From positions 434,001 to 498,000 of the forward strand of contig NZ_JAUHQA010000001.1 in NCBI RefSeq assembly GCF_030418295.1: 64,000 nt of DNA. The letters run 5' to 3'. Below are positions 28,005-36,243 of the stretch, one piece after another. The position numbers and the translations under genes were made by a program. Positions within the stretch are counted from its first letter, which is position 1; every line of letters begins with the position of its first letter. The notes below the pieces were generated by a model that ran no database searches, was not told the DNA's origin, and saw nothing but the letters and a program-made list of their open reading frames with translations. Source of the DNA: Demequina muriae. Its GTDB lineage: Bacteria > Actinomycetota > Actinomycetes > Actinomycetales > Demequinaceae.

Positions 28005-29441
28005 CTACGCACCCTCGGCGATCGGCATCCGGCCACTCTCGACCGCGGCCAGCAGCGCCTCGTGGTCGGCCTCCGTCTGATCCGCATACGCACGGGCAAA
28101 CGTCGCCATCGCCTTGTCCAGATTGGTGCCCTTTCCCACATAGCCGGCGATCATCGACGCGCCGCTGGTGCGCGCGTGGCCCTTCGCGAGTAGGCGACCG
28201 GCGATGCCCGCGTAGTTCGCGAGCGCCTTCCCGGAGATGTTCTTGAGCGACACGGCGCCCTTCATGTTGCGAAACTGCCGCACGTAGAACTGCCGGTCAT
28301 CCACGGTGGTCCATCCGAGCAGTGGATCGCTCACGGTCTGCAGCGCCTTCTGATACTCCACCACTCGCTGACCCTGGTGCTCGTGCAGTGCTTTGTCGCC
28401 GTGCACGTGCCGCGCGAGCACCGACCTCCGAGCCTGCTTGAGCTGAAGGAAGATCACGTCCTCCTTGCTCGATCCCTCGAGCAGCGCCACATACGCGCGC
28501 AGGCCCACGGACCCCACACCCACGACCTTGTGGGCCACGTCGACGAGCGTGTAGCCACCGAGCAGGCGCCGCCAGTGCGGGTCGAGAGTCATCAGGTACT
28601 CATCGAGCCCTTCGGCCACCATCTCGGCCTCGGCCTCGGGCAGCCGGGTGATGAGCGGCGGCTCCTCGACAATCTGGCGGGCGCCGCCGTTCTCCGTGGT
28701 GAAGCGGGGCAGGGCGCGGTCCGAGGTGCGCTTGCGCGCCCGCTTCGCCGCCCGCTTGAGTTCGGAGTCCAGCGAACTGCCCGTCTCGTGGAGGGCCATC
28801 CGGTCCATGTCGAGTCGCTCGAACGAGCGGGTGAAGAGAGCCTGGTTCGCTTGATAGCGGATCTCCTCGCGATACGACCGCGCGCATGTGAGCACCGCCT
28901 GCTTGCACTTCTTCTCCGAGGCGCCGGTCTCGCGGCCTGCCACCCAGGTGCTCGCCACCAGCCGGCGCAGGTCCCACTCCCACGAGCCAGGGTGCGCCTC
29001 GTCGAAGTCGTTGAGATCCAGCACCAGGTCGCGCTCGGGCGAGGCGTAGAAGCCCACATTGCCCAGGTGCGCGTCTCCACACACCACCGGCGTGATCCCG
29101 GTCGCGGGAAGCCGTGCCACGTCATCGGCCATCACCACCGCGGAGCCGCGAAGGAACCCGTACGGCGAAGCAGCCATCCGCGCCACCCGCACAGCGACCA
29201 GCTCCGGGATGCGTCCCTCATGGTTCTCCTCCACGAGTGCGATGGGGTCGCGGTCCTCGCGGCCGATGCGCCACTCGCCCAGCGAGCTCCTCGGCACCTT
29301 TTTGCGCAGGGCCTTGCCGAGCGCGTAGCGCTCGGAACGGTCGGCCGGACGCTTGCGCAGCGACTGGTATGCGAGCCGGTCGGTGTCGCCATCGCTGACG
29401 ACATCGTGACCTTCGGTCGCTTGTTTGCCCACGTGATTCAT
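28005..29441 (-). CDS. DUF2252 family protein
   Basis: 478 residues. Matches the DUF2252 (COG4320) family by length and by segments such as GDAHLGNVGFY, VLDLNDFDEAHPG and VVGVGSVGLRAYV; these resemble the catalytic and metal-binding loops of aminoglycoside-phosphotransferase-like folds, and function is not established. It starts 8 bp after the upstream SDR stop, so the two form an operon. The ATG has AGGGG directly against it, so the GTG three codons later, with better spacing, may be the true start. Confidence 0.85.
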   Translation of the reverse strand: MNHVGKQATEGHDVVSDGDTDRLAYQSLRKRPADRSERYALGKALRKKVPRSSLGEWRIGREDRDPIALVEENHEGRIPELVAVRVARMAASPYGFLRGSAVVMADDVARLPATGITPVVCGDAHLGNVGFYASPERDLVLDLNDFDEAHPGSWEWDLRRLVASTWVAGRETGASEKKCKQAVLTCARSYREEIRYQANQALFTRSFERLDMDRMALHETGSSLDSELKRAAKRARKRTSDRALPRFTTENGGARQIVEEPPLITRLPEAEAEMVAEGLDEYLMTLDPHWRRLLGGYTLVDVAHKVVGVGSVGLRAYVALLEGSSKEDVIFLQLKQARRSVLARHVHGDKALHEHQGQRVVEYQKALQTVSDPLLGWTTVDDRQFYVRQFRNMKGAVSLKNISGKALANYAGIAGRLLAKGHARTSGASMIAGYVGKGTNLDKAMATFARAYADQTEADHEALLAAVESGRMPIAEGA

Positions 29442-29449
29442 CCCCTACT

Positions 29450-30220
29450 TCAGAAGACGGTGTATCCGCCGTCGACGGTCAACACCGTGCCCGTGGCGAA
29501 CGACGAGGCGTCCGACGCCAGGTACACGATCGCCCCCGCGAGCTCGTCGGGCTCGCCGACCCGGCCGAGCGGCGCATCGGCCTTCCAGTAGCGCTGGAAC
29601 TGCGGCTCGTCGACGGGCGACATGTCGGTCCGCATGTAGCCGGGGGCGAGCGCATTCACGCGCACGCCGAGAGGCGCCCACTCGGCCGCGAGCGAGCGCG
29701 TGAGGTGGTGAACGGCCGCCTTCGACGCGTTGTACGCGGGCTGCCACTGCGGCCGGTTGACGATCTGCGCCGACATCGAGCCGATGTTGATGATGGAACC
29801 ACTGCCCCGGTCGACCATATGCCGGCCAAAAACCTGGCAGCCCAGCCACACGCCGTCGACGTTGACGCTCATGACCTGACGCCACTCGTCGTCGGTGACG
29901 TCGAGCGCGGGCTTATGGATGCATGTGCCCGCGTTGTTGACAAGGATGTCGACGCTTCCGAATGCGCTGACAGCCTCGGCAAGCATGCGCTCCACATCGG
30001 CACGGACGGTCACATCCCCGAGCACCACCACGCTCTCGCGCCCGCGGTCGGCGACCTCCGCCGCGACGGAGGCCGCAGCATCGGCATCCCGGCCGACGAT
30101 CACGATGGTGGCCCCGGCCTCGGCAAGCGCTAGGGCGAACGTGCGACCGAGTCCCCTGGTCGCTCCGGTGACGACCGCCGTGCGGCCGGCGAGATCGAAT
30201 TGCGACAGTGACGTACCCAT
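29450..30220 (-). CDS. SDR-family NAD(P)-dependent oxidoreductase
   Basis: 256 residues from the ATG at 30220, chosen for GGGAG seven bases upstream; a GTG 21 bases earlier lacks a site. Classical short-chain dehydrogenase motifs occur in order: cofactor loop TGATRGLG, NNAG, catalytic Ser in INIGSMSA, and YNASK (Tyr and Lys of the active site), then the C-terminal VDGGYTVF typical of gluconate 5-dehydrogenase and 3-oxoacyl-ACP reductase-like members. The substrate is unknown. It precedes the DUF2252 gene in the same operon. Confidence 0.9.
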   Translation of the reverse strand: MGTSLSQFDLAGRTAVVTGATRGLGRTFALALAEAGATIVIVGRDADAAASVAAEVADRGRESVVVLGDVTVRADVERMLAEAVSAFGSVDILVNNAGTCIHKPALDVTDDEWRQVMSVNVDGVWLGCQVFGRHMVDRGSGSIINIGSMSAQIVNRPQWQPAYNASKAAVHHLTRSLAAEWAPLGVRVNALAPGYMRTDMSPVDEPQFQRYWKADAPLGRVGEPDELAGAIVYLASDASSFATGTVLTVDGGYTVF

Positions 30221-30271
30221 GAATGAACTCCCTTGTTCCACCAGTCACTGTAGACCGGCTGCGCGACGCAC

Positions 30272-30709
30272 TCAGTCGTCGATGATGGCCTCGCCACGCC
30301 GCTCGAGATCCGCGAGCGAGTCCCGCATGTGTTGCACCTGTTCGACCGGGTGACCCACCCAGTCGAGCAGCTCCCCCACGACGCGGACCGGCTCGCGGGT
30401 CCGGTAGGACATCGTCGGGTTTCCAGGGAAGCGCTTGTCCGTCACGTTGGGGTCGTCTTCAACCGCGCCGACAGGTTCGACGACGTAGATGTGGCCGCGT
30501 CCCTCGCCCGAAGCGAGCTCCGCTCCCCAGGTCGCGGCGTCCAGCGTCTTCGTGATGTAGAGGTGGTTCGCCACCCGGTCCGAGCGGTAGTTCGACGCAT
30601 ATCCCGGCGTCAGGACGTCCCCCGTTCGTCGCAGCACCTTGGTGCCGTGCAGGTACGTCTCGCCGTCCCCGTAGACCTCAAAGGGTTGTGGCACTTCCTC
30701 CGTCGTCAT
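30272..30709 (-). CDS. arr: rifamycin ADP-ribosyltransferase
   Basis: 145 residues, the usual size of Arr enzymes, which transfer ADP-ribose from NAD+ to a hydroxyl of rifamycins and inactivate them. Family landmarks are all present: YLHGTKVL (active-site His), ITKTLDAATWGAELA, GRGHIYVVEPVG, EDDPNVTDKRFPGNPT (active-site Asp) and SYRTREPVRVVG near the C-terminus. The gene stands alone between an SDR gene and a small membrane protein, with GGAGG next to the ATG. It looks intact and is probably an intrinsic chromosomal copy, since the 9-mer context around it is that of the host. Confidence 0.95.
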   Translation of the reverse strand: MTTEEVPQPFEVYGDGETYLHGTKVLRRTGDVLTPGYASNYRSDRVANHLYITKTLDAATWGAELASGEGRGHIYVVEPVGAVEDDPNVTDKRFPGNPTMSYRTREPVRVVGELLDWVGHPVEQVQHMRDSLADLERRGEAIIDD

Positions 30710-30776
30710 TCCTCCCCCATTCCTGGCGCCTGACGCCCACGGCCCCGTCGTCGGCCTCGGACACGAGCCGCCGCGA

Positions 30777-31190
30777 TCAGTCCTGCCCGGGAGGCCCGAA
30801 CGCCCGCGAGTAGCGTCCCCGGCCTCCGAGATTCAGTTGCCATACCGCTCCGACCACCCAGGCGATGCCCGCGAACAGCGTCAGGTACAGGCCCATCGCC
30901 GCAGCGCCGTTCGTGTCATAGAACCCCACGAAAGCCACGAGGATCGCGAGCACGAGCAGAGCAATCTGTGACGCACGACCCGGCCTACGCTCACGCCCCA
31001 CGACGCCAGTCGTCAGCACCAGAATCACCGCTCCTGCCAAGGCGAGCGCCAGGGTGATGAGCCCATCTCCTTCGATACCGATCACGCTCACACCGAGGAT
31101 CGAGAACCACGGGAGAAAAGCACCCAGAATGACCACCGCAATCGCGATAGCTGAGATTCGCTGGGGTAGGGAAAGGCGTCCGAGCTTCAT
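30777..31190 (-). CDS. small four-helix membrane protein
   Basis: 137 residues with four predicted membrane segments (about 12-35, 42-62, 75-92 and 98-118) and a short cytoplasmic tail. No catalytic motif is seen and I do not recognise the family. A TAGGGT hexamer six bases upstream indicates a leaderless transcript of its own. Confidence 0.75.
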   Translation of the reverse strand: MKLGRLSLPQRISAIAIAVVILGAFLPWFSILGVSVIGIEGDGLITLALALAGAVILVLTTGVVGRERRPGRASQIALLVLAILVAFVGFYDTNGAAAMGLYLTLFAGIAWVVGAVWQLNLGGRGRYSRAFGPPGQD

Positions 31191-31196
31191 GCCCGA

Positions 31197-31202
31197 ACCC
31201 TA
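31197..31202 (-). promoter_or_regulatory. -10 element TAGGGT, leaderless type
   Basis: TANNNT hexamer six bases before the ATG of the small membrane protein, with no Shine-Dalgarno in between. Confidence 0.4.
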
Positions 31203-31297
31203 CTCTCCACCCGTGTAGCCACCGTTGTCACCGGAGACGATCTGGCCGACGCTGGAGCCCGATGTGCCGTGGATCTGCGCTTCCCGCAACCTGCGCG

Positions 31298-31303
31298 TAC
31301 GGT
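31298..31303 (+). promoter_or_regulatory. -10 element TACGGT, leaderless type
   Basis: TANNNT hexamer six bases before the ATG of the DUF6308 gene; same hexamer and spacing as at the NERD gene. Confidence 0.45.
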
Positions 31304-31309
31304 CGAAGG

Positions 31310-31987
31310 ATGAACACGACATCGCAAGGCTCCACGACCCTGACCGTCGGCGACCGTGACGACGCCGTCTCGCGACTGCGTCACTACTTCGGAAAGTGCG
31401 ACTGCTCGAGCCCCGACAGCGGCGCCGAGTTCGAGACCATCGGGCACCCCTGGGACAAGAAGTCCAAGGTCAACACCGTCAGCCCCGGCGACCTGGTGGC
31501 GCTGGCCACCCTCACCTCACCCGTCCCAGGCCCGGCCGCCGTGTGGATGCTCAACAAGCGCAACCTCAAGAAGACCGAGAAGCTGCTCAAGAAGCTCCCG
31601 GTCAAGGCGAAGATCGGAACCAAGAGCGGCACCAAACTCCTTAAGGACGGCGGGCCTGCAGCGAAGCTCTGGGATCACTGGAGCCAGGCGCCCGGCTTCG
31701 GTCCGGTCTCGGTCAGCAAGCTGCTCGCCCGCAAGCGCGGCAAGCTCGTCCCCGCGTACGGGTCCGTGGTCGCCGAACAGATGGAGGTCAGCAATCCTCA
31801 CGAGCACTGGGCCGCCATGCAGGCTCTGTTCACCGATGGTCGGCGGGACCTGTGGACGACCGCCAAGCAGTGGCGACGCGCCGCCGGCGTCAACTCCCTG
31901 GTGAGCCCGCTCCGAGTGATCGACGTGGTGCTGTGGAGCCGCGGCACCGTCCCGGACGGCCCGCCCTGCGCCACCGACAAGGCCTAG
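31310..31987 (+). CDS. DUF6308-like hypothetical protein
   Basis: 225 residues from the ATG at 31310, chosen because it stands at the right distance from a -10 element; the frame is open 48 bases further upstream. Sequence landmarks are DLVALATLTSPVPGPAAVWML, a Lys-rich stretch and GFGPVSVSKLLARKRGKLVP with an invariant-looking PAYGS, as in the actinobacterial DUF6308 family of unknown function. The pattern faintly recalls helix-hairpin-helix DNA-binding proteins. Its stop overlaps that of the convergent esterase gene. Confidence 0.75.
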   Translation: MNTTSQGSTTLTVGDRDDAVSRLRHYFGKCDCSSPDSGAEFETIGHPWDKKSKVNTVSPGDLVALATLTSPVPGPAAVWMLNKRNLKKTEKLLKKLPVKAKIGTKSGTKLLKDGGPAAKLWDHWSQAPGFGPVSVSKLLARKRGKLVPAYGSVVAEQMEVSNPHEHWAAMQALFTDGRRDLWTTAKQWRRAAGVNSLVSPLRVIDVVLWSRGTVPDGPPCATDKA

Positions 31988-33102
31988 GACGACCCAGCAA
32001 ACGCCTCCGCGAAGAACGGCAGCACCACGTCGGTCATCCGCTGGTCGAACAGGCTGGTGTGGGTGCCGTCGTGCACCGTATACGTGTGCGGCACGCCCTG
32101 CGCGGTGAGCTCCGCGTCGATGAAGTCGCAGCCGTCCACGATCCAGCGCAGCTCGTCGTTCGAGCCACAGTCCAGCCCCAGCGCCTCGAGAGACAGCAGC
32201 GCCTCGCGGTGCTGGGCGATCTCGACGTCGATGCCCCCGATGCCCGCCTCCCACAGCGCCCACACGTCGTCATCGCGCACGGCCTCACCGTCGACCAGCG
32301 AGTACGGGTACTGGAAGTACGGCGGCTCCGGCGACGGCGCGAACGCCGTGCCATACGAAAGCGGGAAGCCCGCCGGCGACGTCGACATGGCGCTCAGCAA
32401 CTCCTCGCCGTCCAGACCCTCAAGACCCTCCAGCGCCGATAGCACCGCTCGCGCGTTCGACGGCGACCCGAAGAGCGCAGGCGCACCAATCCCCTCCTCC
32501 CCCGCCACCGCGGGAGCCATCACGAACATCGAGCCGAACACATCGGCATGCCTCATCCCAATGGTGAGCGCGCCATATCCACCCATCGAGTGCCCGGCAA
32601 GGCCTCGCGATGCGGCCGATGCGCGGGTCCGGTAGTGCGCATCCACGTACGGCACGATTTCGGTCACCACGGCTTGCTCCCAGTTACCAATGGCATCCGA
32701 GTCCGTGTACCAACTGCCGCCCAGCTCATTGGCGCCCGTGATGGTCACGACGATCATGGGCTCAGTCGCATTGAGTGCCTCGCCGAGGACGTCGGGCATG
32801 TCCGCGGCCGTGTCGTACGCGGTGTAGCCGGGCAAGAAGTAAAGGACGGGAAGCGGGTCGTCGGAGGTGACGTACGCATCGGGCAGCAGGATGCCGACGG
32901 TGATCTCGGTCGAGGCGCCCAACAGGTTGCCGGACAGTTCTTGGGACTCGAACTCAAACACGGTGCTCTGGGCGGGCGTCGCCTCAGGAGGCGGCGAGGA
33001 CGTGACCACAGGGTCCCCCGTGTCGGCGCACCCGGCCAGGGCGACGGCGACCACGACCATCGCGGCCGACCAGGCAGGACGCGTCCCCCGAAGCGTGCTC
33101 AT
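31984..33102 (-). CDS. secreted esterase lipoprotein (alpha/beta hydrolase, esterase D/mycolyltransferase-like)
   Basis: 372 residues. The N-terminus is a lipoprotein signal (VVVAVALAGC, lipidated Cys at about 24). The hydrolase core shows LPVLYFLPGYTAYD, nucleophile elbow GHSMGGYGAL, and a C-terminal VHDGTHTSLF with the catalytic His. The arrangement is that of the esterase D / antigen 85-like family acting outside the membrane; substrate unknown. A TAGATT hexamer six bases before the ATG suggests leaderless transcription. Confidence 0.87.
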   Translation of the reverse strand: MSTLRGTRPAWSAAMVVVAVALAGCADTGDPVVTSSPPPEATPAQSTVFEFESQELSGNLLGASTEITVGILLPDAYVTSDDPLPVLYFLPGYTAYDTAADMPDVLGEALNATEPMIVVTITGANELGGSWYTDSDAIGNWEQAVVTEIVPYVDAHYRTRASAASRGLAGHSMGGYGALTIGMRHADVFGSMFVMAPAVAGEEGIGAPALFGSPSNARAVLSALEGLEGLDGEELLSAMSTSPAGFPLSYGTAFAPSPEPPYFQYPYSLVDGEAVRDDDVWALWEAGIGGIDVEIAQHREALLSLEALGLDCGSNDELRWIVDGCDFIDAELTAQGVPHTYTVHDGTHTSLFDQRMTDVVLPFFAEAFAGSS

Positions 33103-33108
33103 ATCGCG

Positions 33109-33114
33109 AATCTA
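33109..33114 (-). promoter_or_regulatory. -10 element TAGATT, leaderless type
   Basis: TANNNT hexamer six bases before the ATG of the esterase lipoprotein gene. Confidence 0.45.
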
Positions 33115-33143
33115 GCGCTTCCCTTCGCCGCTCACGACTGCGC

Positions 33144-34037
33144 TCAACACGACTCGTAGACGTACCCGGGCTCGCCCGCGGCGACCAGGTCGCGGTCGCG
33201 CAGCACCGTGAGCGGCGCCGTGCCTGGCAGCCCGCAGACCTCGGCGAACGTCATGCCCGCCTCGGCGAGCGCATCGGGGTACTCGACTTGGAGCACGTGC
33301 TCGCCGTACACGTCCGCATACGCTGCGCACTCGTCCCAGACCGCGCACTCTTCGGCCACGGCGAAGTCGAAGCCCAACTGTTCTTTGGCGACCTGCGTGA
33401 CCTCGGCGGCGTTCTTCTGCGCGATCGCCAGACCGTGCTCGTGCGCCACTTCCACATAGGCGCGGGCCAGGGAGTGGGCGCCGTCTTCGGACACCCCGTC
33501 GAACCGTGTCCACGTGTCGAGGTTGTCGATCTCCACGGCGTCGAAGCCCGCCTCGGCACACCCCGCAATGACTGGCGACAGCACGTCGAGAATCCCCTCC
33601 CGCTGAGTCGGCGTCGACGGGTCGAGGATGAACTCGTCGGGCCAGTCCGGGTCCACCACCGGCTCGCTGGCCTGATCGCGAAGCAGCAGCTCCGGAGTCA
33701 CGAGCCACTGCTCCGCCTCGCCAGGCTGAGTCTGGAAGCCGTTGACGTAGCAGACGCTGTAGGCGCCCTCCAGGGGCTCGGCCGTCGCGTCGCGGACCAC
33801 CACGTCGATGCCGACCGGCCCGGCCCCCGCGTCCACCGTGTCGTACGCGCCACCCAACTGATAATCGACCACGCCCTCGGTGGGCGGCAGTTCCACCTCC
33901 ACCGAGTCCGCTTCGCCCGCACACGAGGCCACCGTGAGCGCGCCGACCATCACCACCGCGAGCGCACGCGCCTTCCGGCCCAGGCCCACGTGGGCGACCT
34001 GCGAGCACGGCTCGTCACGCCTGGTGATACGCCCCAT
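33144..34037 (-). CDS. GH114-like (endo-alpha-1,4-polygalactosaminidase family) lipoprotein
   Basis: 297 residues with a lipoprotein signal (LAVVMVGALTVASC). The body reads as the TIM-barrel fold of the GH114 family: start VVDYQLGGAYD, YSVCYVNGFQT, the acidic strand GFDAVEIDNLDTW, IAQKNAAEV and a final ECAVWDEC/EYPD region. Members hydrolyse galactosaminoglycan or related polymers; the substrate is untested here. GAAGGG eight bases before the ATG supports the long start, giving 16 extra residues before the hydrophobic signal; an internal GTG is an alternative. Confidence 0.82.
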   Translation of the reverse strand: MGRITRRDEPCSQVAHVGLGRKARALAVVMVGALTVASCAGEADSVEVELPPTEGVVDYQLGGAYDTVDAGAGPVGIDVVVRDATAEPLEGAYSVCYVNGFQTQPGEAEQWLVTPELLLRDQASEPVVDPDWPDEFILDPSTPTQREGILDVLSPVIAGCAEAGFDAVEIDNLDTWTRFDGVSEDGAHSLARAYVEVAHEHGLAIAQKNAAEVTQVAKEQLGFDFAVAEECAVWDECAAYADVYGEHVLQVEYPDALAEAGMTFAEVCGLPGTAPLTVLRDRDLVAAGEPGYVYESC

Positions 34038-34210
34038 GCGCTCGACCCTTCTCGCCGGGCATCACCGCCGACCCGCGTCGCGGGCCGGGCCTCGTGGGGT
34101 GCCGTCGCGCCATTCTAGGATTTCCTGGAATGCCCAGATCGCACCCGCCTCCGCGCTCGGGCGCCCGCCGACGGAGCGCACCGCCGCGAGGCGGCACCCG
34201 TCCAGCGCCG

Positions 34211-34216
34211 TAAGGT
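34211..34216 (+). promoter_or_regulatory. -10 element TAAGGT, leaderless type
   Basis: TANNNT hexamer seven bases before the ATG of the zinc-ribbon protein gene. Confidence 0.4.
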
Positions 34217-34223
34217 CAGTGAC

Positions 34224-34631
34224 ATGACTGAAGCGCCTACGGCACCGATCGACGATGACAGCCCTCGTCAGTACTTCGAGAACGTCGAGCAGGCGCTCAA
34301 GGAGTTCCGGATCCCCGTCGAGAATCACAAGCTCGCCCGCGAGACGCTCGCGACGTTCGAGCACGGGCGCATCTACATGCCAGTGAAGAGCCGCCAGTAC
34401 GTGGCCTTCGAGGGGCGCGACGGGCCACCGGCGCTCGCGTGGCTGCACTCGGGCTTCGTCGAGCTCCGGACAGCGCCCGGCACCTACTCCCATGTCCCGC
34501 TCCCGACGAACAGCATCGGCGGGGGCAGCGGGGGCGGCACCCGTCGCAACCGTGCCGACGAGCAGCGCGAGCCGTGCCCCACCTGCTACACCGAGCTCCC
34601 GGCGACGGGCATCTGCGGAACGTGCGACTGA
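34224..34631 (+). CDS. hypothetical protein with C-terminal zinc ribbon
   Basis: 135 residues, no family recognised. The first 95 residues are a compact acidic domain. A Gly/Ser linker (GGGSGGG) then connects to a tail with two knuckles, CPTC and CGTC, separated by 11 residues, which should bind one zinc. Expressed alone, divergent from the GH114-like gene and convergent with the glycosylase gene. Confidence 0.75.
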   Translation: MTEAPTAPIDDDSPRQYFENVEQALKEFRIPVENHKLARETLATFEHGRIYMPVKSRQYVAFEGRDGPPALAWLHSGFVELRTAPGTYSHVPLPTNSIGGGSGGGTRRNRADEQREPCPTCYTELPATGICGTCD

Positions 34632-34645
34632 GCGCGGACCGGCGT

Positions 34646-35206
34646 CTACGCGTCCGCTGACTCGTCCAAGAGCTCGCGCAGCTCCTGCATCACCGCATCG
34701 GCCTTGTCAGCGGCGTCGAAGGGTCCCGGCATCCGGAACACGCGTGCGCCCGATGCGGTGCGGGCGCCCTGGAGCCCTGGCATCCCGGCTTCCCCGAGTA
34801 GCGCCTCGACCGGATGGCGGAAGACGCAGATGACGAGGCCGACACCGCGCTCCTCGAGCTTGGCGCGCAGCACGTCGCGTCCATAGTCAAGCTCGGCTGA
34901 GGAGACGTCGCGCTCACCCACGGTGGGTCGCTTCACGATGTCGGTCAGTCCGAAGCCCGCATCAAGCGCGGCCTCCTCGAACTGAGTGACGCCTGCAGGC
35001 AGATTCCAGCCCGCCACATCCCCGATGCGCCGCAGCTGCCGCTGACCCACCCTGCCCTGGTAGTAGTGGCCGGCCTTCACGCTCACGGGCGAGGGGTTCA
35101 AGCCGACGATGGCTGCCCGCGCCGCCGTAGGCCAGACGTCGCCGAGAGTGACGTACTCGTCGCCCATCCAGGACTCCCGGGCCTGGTAGCCCACGAGGTC
35201 GGTCAC
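34646..35206 (-). CDS. Mug/TDG-type uracil/mismatch DNA glycosylase
   Basis: 186 residues from the GTG at 35206, chosen because GGAG lies just upstream and the GTGA overlaps the stop of the 5'-nucleotidase gene by 4 bp. The family signature IVGLNPSPVS (the GINPG-like loop of mismatch-specific glycosylases), GHYYQGRVGQRQL and GFGLTDIVKRPT are visible. Such enzymes excise uracil or thymine from G mismatches. Pairing with a nucleotidase suggests nucleotide-pool and repair coupling, which is inference. Confidence 0.88.
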   Translation of the reverse strand: MTDLVGYQARESWMGDEYVTLGDVWPTAARAAIVGLNPSPVSVKAGHYYQGRVGQRQLRRIGDVAGWNLPAGVTQFEEAALDAGFGLTDIVKRPTVGERDVSSAELDYGRDVLRAKLEERGVGLVICVFRHPVEALLGEAGMPGLQGARTASGARVFRMPGPFDAADKADAVMQELRELLDESADA

Positions 35207-36162
35207 GCGCTCTCCACGGGAGCGGCATCCTCCAGCGCCTCGTTCGCCACCCCGTATGGCACGTGCACTCCCGCGACGTGCTCCAAGGCCCCCGACAGGT
35301 GCCCGTCCTGGTCGTCGAAGAACAGGTGCGGGCGCATGACCTCGAGCACCTTCGCCTTCTCGATGCCGCCCAGGAAGAACGCATCGTTCACGGTGACGCC
35401 CCACGACCGCAGCGACTGCACCGCGCGCTCGTGGGCGGGTGCAGCCCGCGCCGTTACCAAGGCGACGCGCACGCGTGGCTCGTAGGTCGCATCGGCCGCC
35501 TGCAATTCCTGCTCGAGCCGCTGGATGCGGTTGAGGTCCTCGAGCAACGGCTTGAGCAGGCCCGGCGAGTGCGCCACGTCGCGCTTGGCGACCTCGTTCT
35601 TGACGAACCCAGCCATGCCCTCGGTCTGGAAAATGCGCTCGGACTCGTCGGTCGCGAGCACCGCGTCGAAGTCGAAGGCGATGCGCAGCGACTTGTCCGA
35701 GTCCTCGTAGGCGGCGGTGTTGGGCAGCACGTGCCCGGCGGGATGGCCTGCGCGCACGGCTGCCCAGACGTCGTCCTTGTTCTGGGTGAGGAACAGGCTC
35801 ATGCCGAGCGCGGGGATGTATGACAGCGGCGACCGGCCCTGCGTGAAGAAGGCGCGCGTCACCTGCAGCCCGTGATGCTCGACGGACCGCATCACGCGCA
35901 GCCCCGTCGACGCCGCGTTGCGCGACAGCACGATCACCTCGACCAGCGAGTCCCCCGGCCTCAGGTCGTTGAGCTGCAGCAGGCGCTGGATGAACGGGAA
36001 CGCCGGCCCGGGCTCGAGCGGCACGTCGACGTTGCGGTCCTGGTATTCGGCGTAGGCGGCCTCGCCGTGCGCCTGGAAGTACGCGTCGGACTCCGTCAGG
36101 TCGAACAGCGCGCTGGACGCGACACCCACCACGAGCCGACCGGAGAGGTCATAGGCGGGCAT
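35203..36162 (-). CDS. cytosolic 5'-nucleotidase (NT5C1-like family)
   Basis: 319 residues. Matches the 5'-nucleotidase family related to cytosolic type IA: LVVGVASSALFDLTESD at the N-terminus, EVIVLSRNAASTGLR, the HAD-like acidic motif AFDFDAVLATDESE, and FFDDQDGHL near the C-terminus. Members dephosphorylate nucleoside monophosphates. GGAGG six bases before the ATG marks a normal ribosome site. It leads the two-gene operon with the DNA glycosylase. Confidence 0.87.
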   Translation of the reverse strand: MPAYDLSGRLVVGVASSALFDLTESDAYFQAHGEAAYAEYQDRNVDVPLEPGPAFPFIQRLLQLNDLRPGDSLVEVIVLSRNAASTGLRVMRSVEHHGLQVTRAFFTQGRSPLSYIPALGMSLFLTQNKDDVWAAVRAGHPAGHVLPNTAAYEDSDKSLRIAFDFDAVLATDESERIFQTEGMAGFVKNEVAKRDVAHSPGLLKPLLEDLNRIQRLEQELQAADATYEPRVRVALVTARAAPAHERAVQSLRSWGVTVNDAFFLGGIEKAKVLEVMRPHLFFDDQDGHLSGALEHVAGVHVPYGVANEALEDAAPVESA

Positions 36163-36243
36163 CGAAAACCTCCAAGGCGGGTGACGCAGGCGGAGACTCG
36201 AGCCTATCTGCCCGGCCGATGCGCACGCACCCCTCCCGAGCGC

